DNA of 64,000 bases, from contig CAVQNQ010000002.1 of assembly GCA_963714205.1 (NCBI GenBank), positions 1,240,001-1,304,000 of the forward strand. Reading direction: 5' to 3'. Positions 55,387 through 63,824 of the stretch are shown piece by piece. Each line of letters begins with the position of its first letter. Positions within the stretch are counted from its first letter, which is position 1. The DNA comes from CAVQNQ01 sp963714205 (GTDB lineage Bacteria; Acidobacteriota; Terriglobia; Bryobacterales; Bryobacteraceae). The translations under genes were made by a program, and so were the position numbers. Under the pieces are notes generated by a model. That model searched no databases and had not been told where the DNA came from. It worked only from the letters and a program-made list of their open reading frames with translations.

Positions 55387-55937
55387 ATGCAGGCGGAGGT
55401 CAGGAAGAAGATCGCGGAGCTCTATCAGGCGGCGTTGGCGCAGCCGGCGGAACGGCGCACGGAGTTTCTCGCGCGGGCCTGCCCGAATGCGCAAGTGCGG
55501 ACAGAGGTCGAGTCGCTGCTCAAACAGGACTTCAATTCGTTTCCGGAAGGCTCGCCCGTGTCGCCGGTGGGGCCGGAGTCAGGCTGGGCAATTTCGGGTT
55601 GCTGGAACGGATCGGGCGCGGCGGGATGGGCGAGATGTGGCGGGCGCGCGATGCCCGACTGAAGCGCGATGTCGCCATCAAGCTGCTGCCGGTGACGTTC
55701 GCGCGCGATCCGGAGCGCGTCGCGCGGTTCGAACAACAGCAGTCCGTAAGAGTGGAACAGGAGACTTTCGACGTCGGACTTGGGACAAATTATCTCGTGA
55801 TCCAGTATCAAACTTTTCTCGCCCAGGCGCAGTCGACCGAAGTTGCCGCCAAGGGAGCGTACGCCAAGGCGAAGATAGCTCTTGATCCGGCCACTGCCAG
55901 AACTCTCGAGGTGAATCAAGTAATTGACGCCGACTGA
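55387..55937 (+). pseudogene. Chimeric remnant: Ser/Thr kinase N terminus joined to a TolC-like C terminus
   Basis: Part 1 (55387-55560) is the leader of acidobacterial kinases: VRKKIAELYQAALAQPAERR, TEFLARACPNAQVRTEVESL. After a frameshift, part 2 (55584-55748) reads LGNFGLLERIGRGGMGEMWR with the P-loop and RDVAIKLLPVTFARDPERVA with the ATP-binding Lys. Part 3, in the same frame from 55749, is RVEQETFDVGLGTNYLVIQY and QTFLAQAQSTEVAAKGAYAK, the last helices of a TolC/CusC-type outer-membrane efflux protein. The kinase catalytic loop and most of the TolC gene are missing. Confidence 0.75.
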
Positions 55938-56026
55938 GCCGACATTAGCCTTCGGTGCCGAGAAGCCTCCCCCGCGGACCGGTCCCACCGGCGTGGTGGA
56001 CGGCCACGCGGTTCGGCCCGCAATCG

Positions 56027-56803
56027 TCACATGACCACCTTCGGGTAAAACCACGCGCTGAGCATCGACATAAGCAGCGCAGCCATGGCAAGTACGCCGA
56101 TGTCAAAGCCCACTTTCGCAACCCCGCCAGAGAGCATGAGCGCCCTCAACCCGTCGACCATATAACTCAACGGATTCACGCTCGCCACCGCCTGGAGCCA
56201 TGCAGGCATGATGGCAATCGGGTAAATAGCATTTGAGGCGAAGAATAATGGCAGCGTGATTACCTGGCCGATTCCCATGAACCGCTCTCTGGTCTTCACG
56301 ATTGAGGCAACGATCATGGACAGACCGGTGAAGAAGCTCGCGCCCAGCATGACAATGACGACCACTCCCAGGACGGACCAGGGGGTAATGAGCAAGCGAA
56401 TGCCGAGGACGATGGCGAAAAGGAAGACAATCAGCGCCTGGCTCAGGCCCCTGATTCCGGCGGCAATCATCTTGCCCCAGACCAAGGCGAGACGCGGCGT
56501 GGGAGTGACCAGCAGTTTCTGCAAAACGCCCGTGTCGCGGTCCATGATGATATACAGGCCGTAGAAGATCGCAACGAAGACGACGGATTGCGTGAGAATG
56601 CCCGGCGTGATGAACTGGAGATAGGTCAATCCCGGCGTCGCTATCGCCCGCACCTTGCTGAGGGCCTCGCCGAAAATGCCGAGCCACAAGATCGGCTGCA
56701 CGGCGCGAGAGATGAGCTCCGTGGGATCGTGGAGGAGCTTGCGGGTTTCCATCTCCGCGAGCACGTATGACTTCTTGAACACCTGTGAAAGATAGCGAAG
56801 CAT
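56027..56803 (-). CDS. ABC-2 type exporter permease (DrrB-like)
   Basis: A 258-residue inner-membrane protein with six predicted helices. RKLLHDPTELISRAVQPILW and GIFGEALSKVRAIATPG open it; YGLYIIMDRDTGVLQKLLVT is the conserved ABC-2 amphipathic motif, followed by LALVWGKMIAAGIRGLSQAL and ANPLSY-type SVNPLSYMVDGLRALM. It forms the membrane part of an exporter with the ATPase gene 14 bases upstream on the same strand. Substrates of DrrB-like pairs include drugs and polyketides; this one is unknown. Confidence 0.9.
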   Translation of the reverse strand: MLRYLSQVFKKSYVLAEMETRKLLHDPTELISRAVQPILWLGIFGEALSKVRAIATPGLTYLQFITPGILTQSVVFVAIFYGLYIIMDRDTGVLQKLLVTPTPRLALVWGKMIAAGIRGLSQALIVFLFAIVLGIRLLITPWSVLGVVVIVMLGASFFTGLSMIVASIVKTRERFMGIGQVITLPLFFASNAIYPIAIMPAWLQAVASVNPLSYMVDGLRALMLSGGVAKVGFDIGVLAMAALLMSMLSAWFYPKVVM

Positions 56804-56817
56804 ATGCGCACCGACTG

Positions 56818-57627
56818 CTATCCTAAACGCCGCTCGATTTGCCTGGCTCTGCGAATTTCTCGAAAATTGCCGGTTTCCTGAAGCTTGTTGCCGGTGAAGA
56901 AGATGAAGGCATCTTCGAGCGTGGCGCCGGGCTTGCCGGTCTTCGCTTTGAGCTCTTCCGCCGTGCCCGTCGCGGCGATCTTTCCCCGGTTCATCACGGC
57001 AACGCGGTCACTCACCTCATCCGCCTCCTCCATGTTGTGCGTGGAGAAGAAAATGGTGGTGTTGAATCTGCCCCGCAGGTCGAAGAGGTGTTCCCAAACG
57101 TTCTGTCGCGCAACGGGGTCGAGCCCGGTCGTCGGCTCGTCGAGCAATAGGACCTTGGGACGGTGGAGCATGGCTTGGCCAACTTCCATCTTCCGGATCA
57201 TGCCGCCGGAGAACGTGCGTACAAGTGCATCCGTGTGTCCTTCCAAGTTGAGAAATGCGAGCATTTCCCGGACGCGTTCCTTTCGTTCCGCCCTCGGAAT
57301 ATCGTAGAGCCTCGCCATGAGCATCAGGTTTTCATAGGCAGTGAGCGTTCCGTCGACGGAAATCATTTGCGGCACGTAGCCGATCGCTCGTCGCACCTCG
57401 GGAGCGTGGCGCGCAATATCGTGCCCGTCGATGGTGGCTGCGCCGCTTGTGGGAGCAATAAGCGTGATGAGCACCTTGATGGTCGTAGATTTCCCTGCAC
57501 CATTCGGCCCCAGGAATGCGAAGATCTCTCCAGCTTCGACAGTGAACGATATATCGTCAACCGCGGCGAGATCCTTGAACCGCTTCACAAGATGAGCAAC
57601 TTCGATGATGGATGATGTCTTCCGCAT
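56818..57627 (-). CDS. ABC exporter ATP-binding protein (DrrA-like)
   Basis: A 269-residue ATPase with Walker A (FLGPNGAGKSTTI), Q-loop, signature (TFSGGMIRKMEVGQAMLHRP), Walker B (VLLLDEPTTGLDPV) and switch His (FFSTHNMEEADEVSDR). The signature reads SGGM rather than SGGQ, as in many DrrA-type proteins. The C-terminal extension after GTAEELKAKTGKPGATLEDA is the usual regulatory tail. Start taken at the internal ATG at 57627 (MRKTSSIIEV); the frame opens 14 codons earlier at 57669, and neither start has a strong ribosome site. Confidence 0.9.
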   Translation of the reverse strand: MRKTSSIIEVAHLVKRFKDLAAVDDISFTVEAGEIFAFLGPNGAGKSTTIKVLITLIAPTSGAATIDGHDIARHAPEVRRAIGYVPQMISVDGTLTAYENLMLMARLYDIPRAERKERVREMLAFLNLEGHTDALVRTFSGGMIRKMEVGQAMLHRPKVLLLDEPTTGLDPVARQNVWEHLFDLRGRFNTTIFFSTHNMEEADEVSDRVAVMNRGKIAATGTAEELKAKTGKPGATLEDAFIFFTGNKLQETGNFREIRRARQIERRLG

Positions 57628-57753
57628 TGAATTGATGAAAGCGAGATAACCACACTGGAGAAACTTCATTCTAGCTGAAGTCGGTCGTTTCGGAGCGCGG
57701 CCCGCCCGCCTGTCCCTCCGCCCAAGCGCCTGATTCGGCAGAGTACCTGATGG

Positions 57754-59080
57754 CTACTTACCCGTGTGGATGACGCGCCAGACGGATTTCGACCCATCGT
57801 CGGTAACCATCAACGACCCATCGGATGCGGTCGCCACTCCGACCGGCCGGCCCCAGACTGCGGCGTCCGGCAGCACAAAGCCCGTCAGAAAATCTTCGTA
57901 AATGCCCGAGGCGTGGCCATGGTCGAGAGGTACGCGCACGACTTCGTAACCGGTGCGCACCAATCTGTTCCACGATCCATGCTCGGCCGCGAAAATGTCG
58001 CCCCGGTATTCGGCGGGGAATTGCTGGCCGTCGTAGAAGGTCATCTGCAGCGAGGCGTTGTGCGGTTGCAGCAGCACGTCGGGAACAATTACCTTGGCCT
58101 TCATTTCGGGATGCTTGCCTTCGTGCCGCGGATCCTGATTGCCTCCCATGTAAAACCACGGCCAGCCGTAGAAGCCGTCTTCCTGAACGTGCGTGATGTA
58201 ATCCGGGACCAGGTTATCGCCGAGGGCGTCGCGTTCGTTCACCGAACTCCACAACTCTCCCGTGGTGGGATTGATGGCGATGCCCACGGGATTCCGAATG
58301 CCCGAGGCGTAGACCTTCACGAACGTGCCGTCGGGGGTGTATTCCAGAATGTCGGCCCGATGAACCTCCTGCTTCTGCAACTCGGGATCGTTTTCCGCGA
58401 CATTCGATCCGGAACCGACGGAGACGAACATCTTCTTGCCGTCGGGCGAGAACACCACATCGCGGGTGGAATGTCCGCCGACAGGAAGGGTCGGGACGAT
58501 GGTTTCGACCGGACCGGTGGCTTTCAGGTCGCCGTTCTTGTAGGGGATGCGCACCACCGAGGCGGTGTTCCCAACATAGATATATTGGGGGTTCTCTCCC
58601 GGCGGGTAGAAGGCCAAGCCGAAGGGGCTTTTCAGTCCCGTTATGAACGTAGAGGTTTGCTCCGGTTTGCCATCGGCGGTGATGCCGCGAAACACCGTGA
58701 GTTCGCCGTTACTGGTGGTTTCGGCGACGAACAGATCGCCGTTGGGGGCCCGGCGGATGATGCGGGGATTGGCCAGACCCGTGGCGAAGAGCTCGACTTT
58801 GAATCCCGGGGGCGCCTGGGGCCAGACATCGGCGGGACGGGGGACGATCTGGGCAGCGCGTCGTCGACGAGGGAGTGGCGCCGGGTTTCGGAAGACTGCC
58901 GACGGTGATGTGACGCCAAACGCCGGGCTTCACGTCGGTGAAGCTGGCGAAGGCCGAATCGCCGGTGAGTACGTTTTTCGGGTTGGCATTGCCGGACGCG
59001 AGTTTGATGGCTGCCGTGCAGGCCAACAGTGCGGCGCCTGTGATCGCCGCGCGCAACGAAAGTTTCCTGAGCCCCTTCAT
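57754..59080 (-). CDS. Sorbosone-dehydrogenase-type quinoprotein propeller, interrupted by a frameshift
   Basis: The start at 59080 has a signal peptide (LSLRAAITGAALLACTAAIK) and mature sequence to RHITVGSLPKPGATPS; at about 58865 the frame breaks. The next frame reads VPRPADVWPQAPPGFKVELF, ATGLANPRIIRRAPNGDLFV and runs to the stop at 57754. It includes GHSTRDVVFSPDGKKMFVSV, ASGIRNPVGIAINPTTGELW and EDGFYGWPWFYMGG, typical of PQQ-dependent soluble aldose/sorbosone dehydrogenases. Restoring the frame gives a protein of about 440 residues. Its start overlaps the stop of the upstream SMP-30/NHL-like gene by ATGA, so the pair is translationally coupled. Confidence 0.85.
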
Positions 59081-60015
59081 TTGTTCTCCTTCAGGTTCAC
59101 CGCGTAGATTTTGAAAGGCCCTGGATCTTGATCCTTGAGTTTCGGGTCCATCATGTAGTTGAGTTTCGCCTCGAGAACCCAGGCGATATCTCCTACCCTG
59201 GTGACGGCGGTGGAACCGTTGTAGCCGCTCTTGAGGACCTCGATTTTCGCCGTATCCCCCTCGAACGAGACGCGATCGAGACGGCCGGATCCTTCGACGA
59301 GAAGCAATTGGTTCCCGCCATTGGATCGCATTCCGTCAGGTCTCTCGAGTTTGGCCGTGAGCTGAAGCTGAGTGGCCTTTCCAGCCGATCCGTCGCGCTC
59401 CAGAGGGACGCGAAACAGGTGACCGGTTTGAACCGTGTTGACATAGATGGTTGACTCGTCGCCGAAAGCGATGCCATCGAGCGAGTCGAAGCGATCGTCG
59501 GTGGTCCAGACTTCGAGCGCGGTTGCGCCGGGCTTCAGTCTCAGGATGCGAGGATTCCCCGTGTCGGTAACATATGCCGTTCCATCTCTGCCGATTGCGA
59601 TGTCGTTACAAACCGACTTGCCGCCAGGGAATGCGTAGCTTCCTTTGGGCAGGCCGGTCTTGAGATCGAAAGATTTCAGTGCCGTCGGTTCGCCCTGGCC
59701 GGACATGTTGGTTGAACAGGCCCACAGCGTTCCAGATCCTTCGTCCGCCAGGACTCCCAGAACTTCACGAAGTCCATTGGTATCCGGTTTGATCCACGGC
59801 TCGGCGGTGGCTGACCCAGGCGCGGCCTTGAAGATCATGTGGTTAGCGAGACTTCCAACGAAGATGGTTCCATCCTCAGTGGAGGTTACGCTTTCCGGGA
59901 ACGGCCTGTCACCGTGAACGGTGATTTCGGTAACAGGCGGGGCAGCGAGGCACGCGCCTGCGCTCATGATGGCGAGCATCGGGATCGCGGCTTTGTAATC
60001 GCGGATATATCTCAA
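59077..60015 (-). CDS. Exported SMP-30/NHL-like beta-propeller protein
   Basis: A 312-residue protein. MRYIRDYKAAIPMLAIMSAG and ACLAA form the signal peptide. The mature part is a six-bladed propeller like gluconolactonases: FPESVTSTEDGTIFVGSLAN, VCNDIAIGRDGTAYVTDTGN (with the Asn/Asp metal residues) and SLDGIAFGDESTIYVNTVQT. Family members hydrolyse sugar lactones or bind metal. It is the first gene of a two-gene operon with the quinoprotein propeller, suggesting sugar oxidation followed by lactone hydrolysis (inference). A truncated cytochrome c lies just upstream. Confidence 0.85.
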   Translation of the reverse strand: MRYIRDYKAAIPMLAIMSAGACLAAPPVTEITVHGDRPFPESVTSTEDGTIFVGSLANHMIFKAAPGSATAEPWIKPDTNGLREVLGVLADEGSGTLWACSTNMSGQGEPTALKSFDLKTGLPKGSYAFPGGKSVCNDIAIGRDGTAYVTDTGNPRILRLKPGATALEVWTTDDRFDSLDGIAFGDESTIYVNTVQTGHLFRVPLERDGSAGKATQLQLTAKLERPDGMRSNGGNQLLLVEGSGRLDRVSFEGDTAKIEVLKSGYNGSTAVTRVGDIAWVLEAKLNYMMDPKLKDQDPGPFKIYAVNLKENK

Positions 60016-60038
60016 GTTCGTCTCCTCGGTGAGGGAAT

Positions 60039-60305
60039 CTATTTGCTCGGTTTCGCCGCATCGAAGCGAACCGATTTCAGGGCGATGGCGTCGCCCTTCA
60101 TGGCCGTGGAGCCAGCGGGGAATCCATTCTGTTTCAGCATGTAGGCGAGGACGTCCGCGTTCTGGTCTCCGTTGAGCTTGCCGGGATGGTCGGCGGGCAT
60201 TGACGCGCGCATCGTTTCGAAAAGATCGCCAAGGGGCCGGCCGTCCCAGTTGGATTTGAACTCGTCGCCGGCCAGGGGTGGAAACACACCGGCGCCTTCG
60301 AGAGC
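60039..60305 (-). pseudogene. C-terminal part of a cytochrome c, haem motif missing
   Basis: The minus frame QSALEGAGVFPPLAGDEFKS, then DLFETMRASMPADHPGKLNG and DVLAYMLKQNGFPAG is the second half of a class I cytochrome c, with the axial Met in RASMPAD. The CxxCH haem-binding motif and signal peptide that should precede it are absent, replaced by a stop and unrelated DNA. It probably once belonged with the neighbouring propeller operon as electron acceptor. Confidence 0.7.
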
Positions 60306-60699
60306 CGATTGCTAGCGCCGAGCATGAAAGGGCGACAATCGCCGAAAACGTACCTCTTGCCTTCTGTCGTGTATCGGGTTACACGGTACCCTATTAGGTA
60401 CGGGATGAATTTGAAACGGGGAAGGATTCAGTCATTTGATCCTGACGTCTCGAGCCTTCGGAAAGACGTTGGTCGCGGGATGGGTCTCGCCGCCGCTGGC
60501 GCCGCCAACCTACGGGTGGCCGTTCAAAGGAGCAGCAGCAGCTCGCGTGAATCACGAATCACTGCCCCGAACATTTCTGTGTCACTATGTAAGCAACAGT
60601 TCTCATGCCAACACCGCGACTGACACGCCCGGCGATGCTGGAAGCTGCCAATTGGCAGTTTGAGGGGGCAGCGAAAGTTCCTCTTGGAGGCCAACGCAC
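60306..60699. other. Intergenic, no gene recognised
   Basis: No credible coding frame. GGAGG near 60685-60690 belongs to the next gene. CGAACATTTCTGTGTCACTAT and adjacent AT-richer DNA may hold its promoter, but no clear box pair is assigned. Confidence 0.35.
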
Positions 60700-60966
60700 A
60701 TGGACAAGGTGACCATCGAAATTGATTCCAAGTGGGTGAAGATCGTGCACTCTCCTCTGTATTGGATCGTGGCTGCGCTGCAGGGGGTCTCCATCACCTT
60801 CGCCCCGCTGTTTCTGTACTGGAGCGGCAAGGGCATGTTCCCTCACGGGTCGGACCGGCTTATCGTGCCGTCATGCTTCGCGGTCATTCTCGTCGTCGGG
60901 TTCTTCTATATGCTGCTTGGTGGTGCAGTCATTGGCGAATTGAGGAAGAAGAACCTCTCGGCTTGA
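60700..60966 (+). CDS. Small two-helix membrane protein
   Basis: An 88-residue protein. A charged N terminus (MDKVTIEIDSKWVKIVHSPL) is followed by membrane helices YWIVAALQGVSITFAPLFLY and VPSCFAVILVVGFFYMLLGG, and ends ELRKKNLSA. TTGGAGG precedes the ATG at good spacing. Function unknown; the layout resembles small inner-membrane accessory proteins. Confidence 0.65.
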   Translation: MDKVTIEIDSKWVKIVHSPLYWIVAALQGVSITFAPLFLYWSGKGMFPHGSDRLIVPSCFAVILVVGFFYMLLGGAVIGELRKKNLSA

Positions 60967-61133
60967 TGCTGCAGATGGTCCGTGGGTAACGCTGCGCCCT
61001 TTCGAGCGCGTTATCCGTCTCCGGGGGCATTTTCCGGCCGGCGGAGCGAGAGGCGCGCCGGGTCTCGGCATCTTTCTCGCTGCGCTGCGGTATTCTGAGT
61101 TGTGGATTGGAAACCCTTAATAATGGCAACGCT

Positions 61134-61712
61134 ATGATCCAACTACCTCAACTGCCGTTCGCCAAGGACGCGCTGAGCCCCTGCCTCTCCGCGGAGACTC
61201 TCGAATACCACTACGGCAAGCACCATCAAGCCTACGTGAACAACCTGAACCAGCTCATTTTGGGCACCAAGTACGAGAATCTGCCACTCGACGAGATCGT
61301 GCGCTCCTCCGAGGGCAAGATCTTCAACAACGCCGCCCAGGTCTGGAACCATACCTTCTACTGGAACTGCCTCAGCCCGAATACCGTGGGAAAACCGGCT
61401 GGCGCACTGCTTCAACGCATCGAGCAGCACTTCGGGTCGTTCGAGCAGTTCCAGAAACAGTTCACCGAAACTGCCGTCGGCCTGTTCGGTTCCGGCTGGG
61501 CCTGGCTCGTTCAGACGCCGAACGGAACTCTCGAACTGCGGGCTACCAGCAACGCTGGTACGCCGCTGACGAGCCAGGACAAGCCCTTGCTGACCTGCGA
61601 TGTCTGGGAGCACGCCTACTACATCGACTACCGCAACGCGCGACCGAAGTACGTCGAGTCCTTCTGGAAGCTGGCAAACTGGGACTTCGCCGCCGAGAAT
61701 TTGAAAGCCTGA
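61134..61712 (+). CDS. sodB: Iron-type superoxide dismutase
   Basis: A 192-residue Fe/Mn SOD. Metal ligands are the His in EYHYGKHHQAYVNNLNQLIL, the His in AAQVWNHTFYWNCLSP, and the Asp and His in LLTCDVWEHAYYIDYRNARP. The FGSGWAWLV motif and N-terminal QLPQLPFAKDALSPCLSAET are standard. Gln-versus-His metal-specificity residues favour the Fe type but do not prove it. No signal peptide, so it is cytoplasmic. Start at the ATG at 61134; an in-frame ATG 27 bases upstream adds a non-family leader. Confidence 0.93.
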   Translation: MIQLPQLPFAKDALSPCLSAETLEYHYGKHHQAYVNNLNQLILGTKYENLPLDEIVRSSEGKIFNNAAQVWNHTFYWNCLSPNTVGKPAGALLQRIEQHFGSFEQFQKQFTETAVGLFGSGWAWLVQTPNGTLELRATSNAGTPLTSQDKPLLTCDVWEHAYYIDYRNARPKYVESFWKLANWDFAAENLKA

Positions 61713-61815
61713 AGCAGCCGCAAAACGATGTCTGTCCGGCAACGCAGCTCTGCCGCAGTCAAATTGGCGCGGCAATCCTAACTGGAACCCAAGCTGTTTG
61801 GCCCGTTACTCGAAT

Positions 61816-62080
61816 GTGCGGTTATTTTTGGCATTAGCCGCTTGCTTCACGGTTTCTGCCTTCTCCCAAGATGCACGGGAAATCGTGCGCCGCTCCGTCG
61901 AGTTGGATCAGGCCAACTGGTTGCGCCGCCGATTATGAGACGTCGCGGCGCCGGGATCGCGAATTCTTGTTTGACGTACCCGATGCCTACGACCTCCGGC
62001 TGGAAGGAAACGACAAGGTTGACGGGAGCGAATATAAGAAGTTCCACGTCGATTCCAAGTTGGTCCCCAGCGAGCCGTAA
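61816..62080 (+). pseudogene. Secreted outer-membrane-lipoprotein-sorting-like gene with internal deletion
   Basis: A GTG at 61816 starts a signal peptide (VRLFLALAACFTVSAFSQ) and the mature opening DAREIVRRSVELDQANWLRR, ending in a stop. A second frame resumes at REFLFDVPDAYDLRLEGNDK, VDGSEYKKFHVDSKLVPSEP and stops at 62080. In full-length relatives a stretch of about 60-70 residues separates the two parts. Again both ends survive and the middle is missing. Confidence 0.6.
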
Positions 62081-62130
62081 GGGGTGGGCAGCGACGACCG
62101 CACGCGCTCATCCGGGAGTCTCGCTCGCGC

Positions 62131-63138
62131 TTATGTCGAACTCAGCTTGTAGATGCGCAGCGCATTCTTCCAGAAATACTTCTCCGCTGTCTCTCTTGAC
62201 TTAGTAGAGAAGAACCGCTTCATAAGCCCCACCTCTTCCGCAATCGTCGCCACGCCATAACTGTTGGGATAGTCGGTCCCAAACATTACGCGATCCTCCC
62301 CGAAGGCCCCGAACAGATAATCGAGCCGGGCGCGTAACGGCTCATAATCCCGCACGATCACATTGTCCGTAAGTCGCGGGTGATAGACTTCCGTGAGCTT
62401 GACGAAGATGTTCGGCCGATCCGCCATTCCCTTCACTACCGCTTCATACGCCTGCTGGTTCCCCGGCGTCGGATCGAAGGACGGAAGATGGTCCATGATG
62501 ATGCGAAGGTTGGGGATCGCGTCGGCGAGCTGCACATTGGCCTGCATCAGATCCATGGTGGGATTGGCCGTGTCCAGCGCCAGGTCAGCCTCGGCCAGCA
62601 GCTTCAGGTTGGCGACTTGATCGGCCTTGAGCGTCACCTTGCCGTTGTTCGCATCGTAAAAGCGGCTGGAGCGAATGGCGCGAAACTTCGGATCTTTGCT
62701 GAAGTGCGTCACATATCTGCCGAAATCGGATTGCCCTGGATTCAAGGATCCCGACACGCCCATCATGATCGGGTCCGTTCTGCACTGCTGGAGATACCAG
62801 AGGTTGTCGTCGATCCAGAAGCTTGATTCCACCACCACCGCCCCGATAATCCCTACCGGCCTCGCCTGCGGGCTATACATGGAGGGCAGTGAAGTTTTCG
62901 AGATGGCGCGATAAGCCGGCGAGCCCATATACCCCGCGCCCAAGGGTTGGGTACCGTCGAACAAATGGATATGCGCGTCGATAATGGGAATATCGTCCAC
63001 GCTCGGCGATTGCGCATGCACTCCGCCCGCCGCGACAACCGTGGCGGCCGCAACGGCGCTCGTTACAAAGGCGCGCCGGCTCAAAACAGCGCCCGCGTCT
63101 TCGCGCTTACCCATTCGCGCAGGATTTGCTTCGTCCAT
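62131..63138 (-). CDS. Tat-exported amidohydrolase-family (TIM-barrel) hydrolase
   Basis: A 335-residue enzyme. The ATG at 63138 follows AGGAGAA; an upstream in-frame start lacks one. LSRRAFVTSAVAAATVVAAG is a Tat signal. DIPIIDAHIHLFDG supplies the HxH metal motif; NLRIIMDHLPSF carries a later His, and FGEDRVMFGTDYPNSYG the final catalytic Asp. This matches the 2-pyrone-4,6-dicarboxylate-lactonase/amidohydrolase-2 group, which hydrolyses lactones or decarboxylates aromatic acids. The substrate is unknown. It stands alone, convergent with the lipoprotein-like pseudogene. Confidence 0.88.
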   Translation of the reverse strand: MDEANPARMGKREDAGAVLSRRAFVTSAVAAATVVAAGGVHAQSPSVDDIPIIDAHIHLFDGTQPLGAGYMGSPAYRAISKTSLPSMYSPQARPVGIIGAVVVESSFWIDDNLWYLQQCRTDPIMMGVSGSLNPGQSDFGRYVTHFSKDPKFRAIRSSRFYDANNGKVTLKADQVANLKLLAEADLALDTANPTMDLMQANVQLADAIPNLRIIMDHLPSFDPTPGNQQAYEAVVKGMADRPNIFVKLTEVYHPRLTDNVIVRDYEPLRARLDYLFGAFGEDRVMFGTDYPNSYGVATIAEEVGLMKRFFSTKSRETAEKYFWKNALRIYKLSST

Positions 63139-63348
63139 AAGTCTTCTCCTGGTGCCCATCATCGCCGTTCGCTAGTTTTCACAGTATCCTGTTTGGAGTG
63201 CGCCTTGCAACCCCTTCGGTGCTGGCGGAACAGCCTTCTTCAGCTCCGCACGTTGTTCTGCCCCAACTGCGCGCGCAACTCTCAGAGAACAGGTCCAACG
63301 TCGCCAGTTCAGTGGTTTAGGCGTTACACGACCAAGTGACGCGCCAAA

Positions 63349-63425
63349 ACTACCAGAGAAACGGAATCAAGCGGTACCGTACGCGTTCCGCGTAGGCCGC
63401 GTATCCGGGAAGCTCGCCGGCCTCG
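63349..63425 (-). pseudogene. C-terminal tail of an isoprenylcysteine-methyltransferase-like protein
   Basis: Directly beyond the stop of the upstream gene, the minus frame reads ELPGYAAYAERVRYRLIPFL then W and stop, the characteristic end of ICMT-type membrane methyltransferases. None of the membrane helices or SAM-binding region is present. Confidence 0.45.
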
Positions 63426-63824
63426 CTAGCGTTTGCCCTTAACTACGTGGCCGCGTCCATCCCGCACTTCATTTCCTTTGAAGTGCGCACTGTCGACGCG
63501 CTTTCCCGGGTCCGCTTTCTCACCGGGTTTCGGCGTGGGGCCCTTATAGCCGTGTTCTGGATGGAAATGGTTATTCACGTGGCCATGGAAGTCGCTGGGG
63601 CCATGAAACCATGGGCCCGCGCCAATGAAGACACCTCCACTAAACCACTCTGGACCGTAGTAGCCATAGGGGGCACAAGCATAAGGAGGCGCGTCATAGT
63701 AACCATAAGGACAGTCGGGGGCTACTCCGATCTCGACGCCAACCTGAGCCTTTGCGTTGGGGGCGGTAGCCGTGAAACCGATTCCAGCAACCGCAGCTAT
63801 CAATACAAATGCAAATCCGCGCAT
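63426..63824 (-). CDS. Secreted Tyr/Pro/His-rich small protein
   Basis: A 132-residue protein. The ATG at 63824 is preferred over an in-frame GTG nine bases earlier because GAGAGG is then correctly spaced. MRGFAFVLIAAVAGIGFTAT and APNAKAQ form the signal peptide. The mature part has an aromatic, Cys-containing section (VAPDCPYGYYDAPPYACAPY, GYYGPEWFSGGVFIGAGPWF), then a His-rich HVNNHFHPEHGYKG and a basic tail. Low-complexity proteins of this type are common in Acidobacteria; function unknown. The downstream ICMT-like tail is unrelated. Confidence 0.7.
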   Translation of the reverse strand: MRGFAFVLIAAVAGIGFTATAPNAKAQVGVEIGVAPDCPYGYYDAPPYACAPYGYYGPEWFSGGVFIGAGPWFHGPSDFHGHVNNHFHPEHGYKGPTPKPGEKADPGKRVDSAHFKGNEVRDGRGHVVKGKR

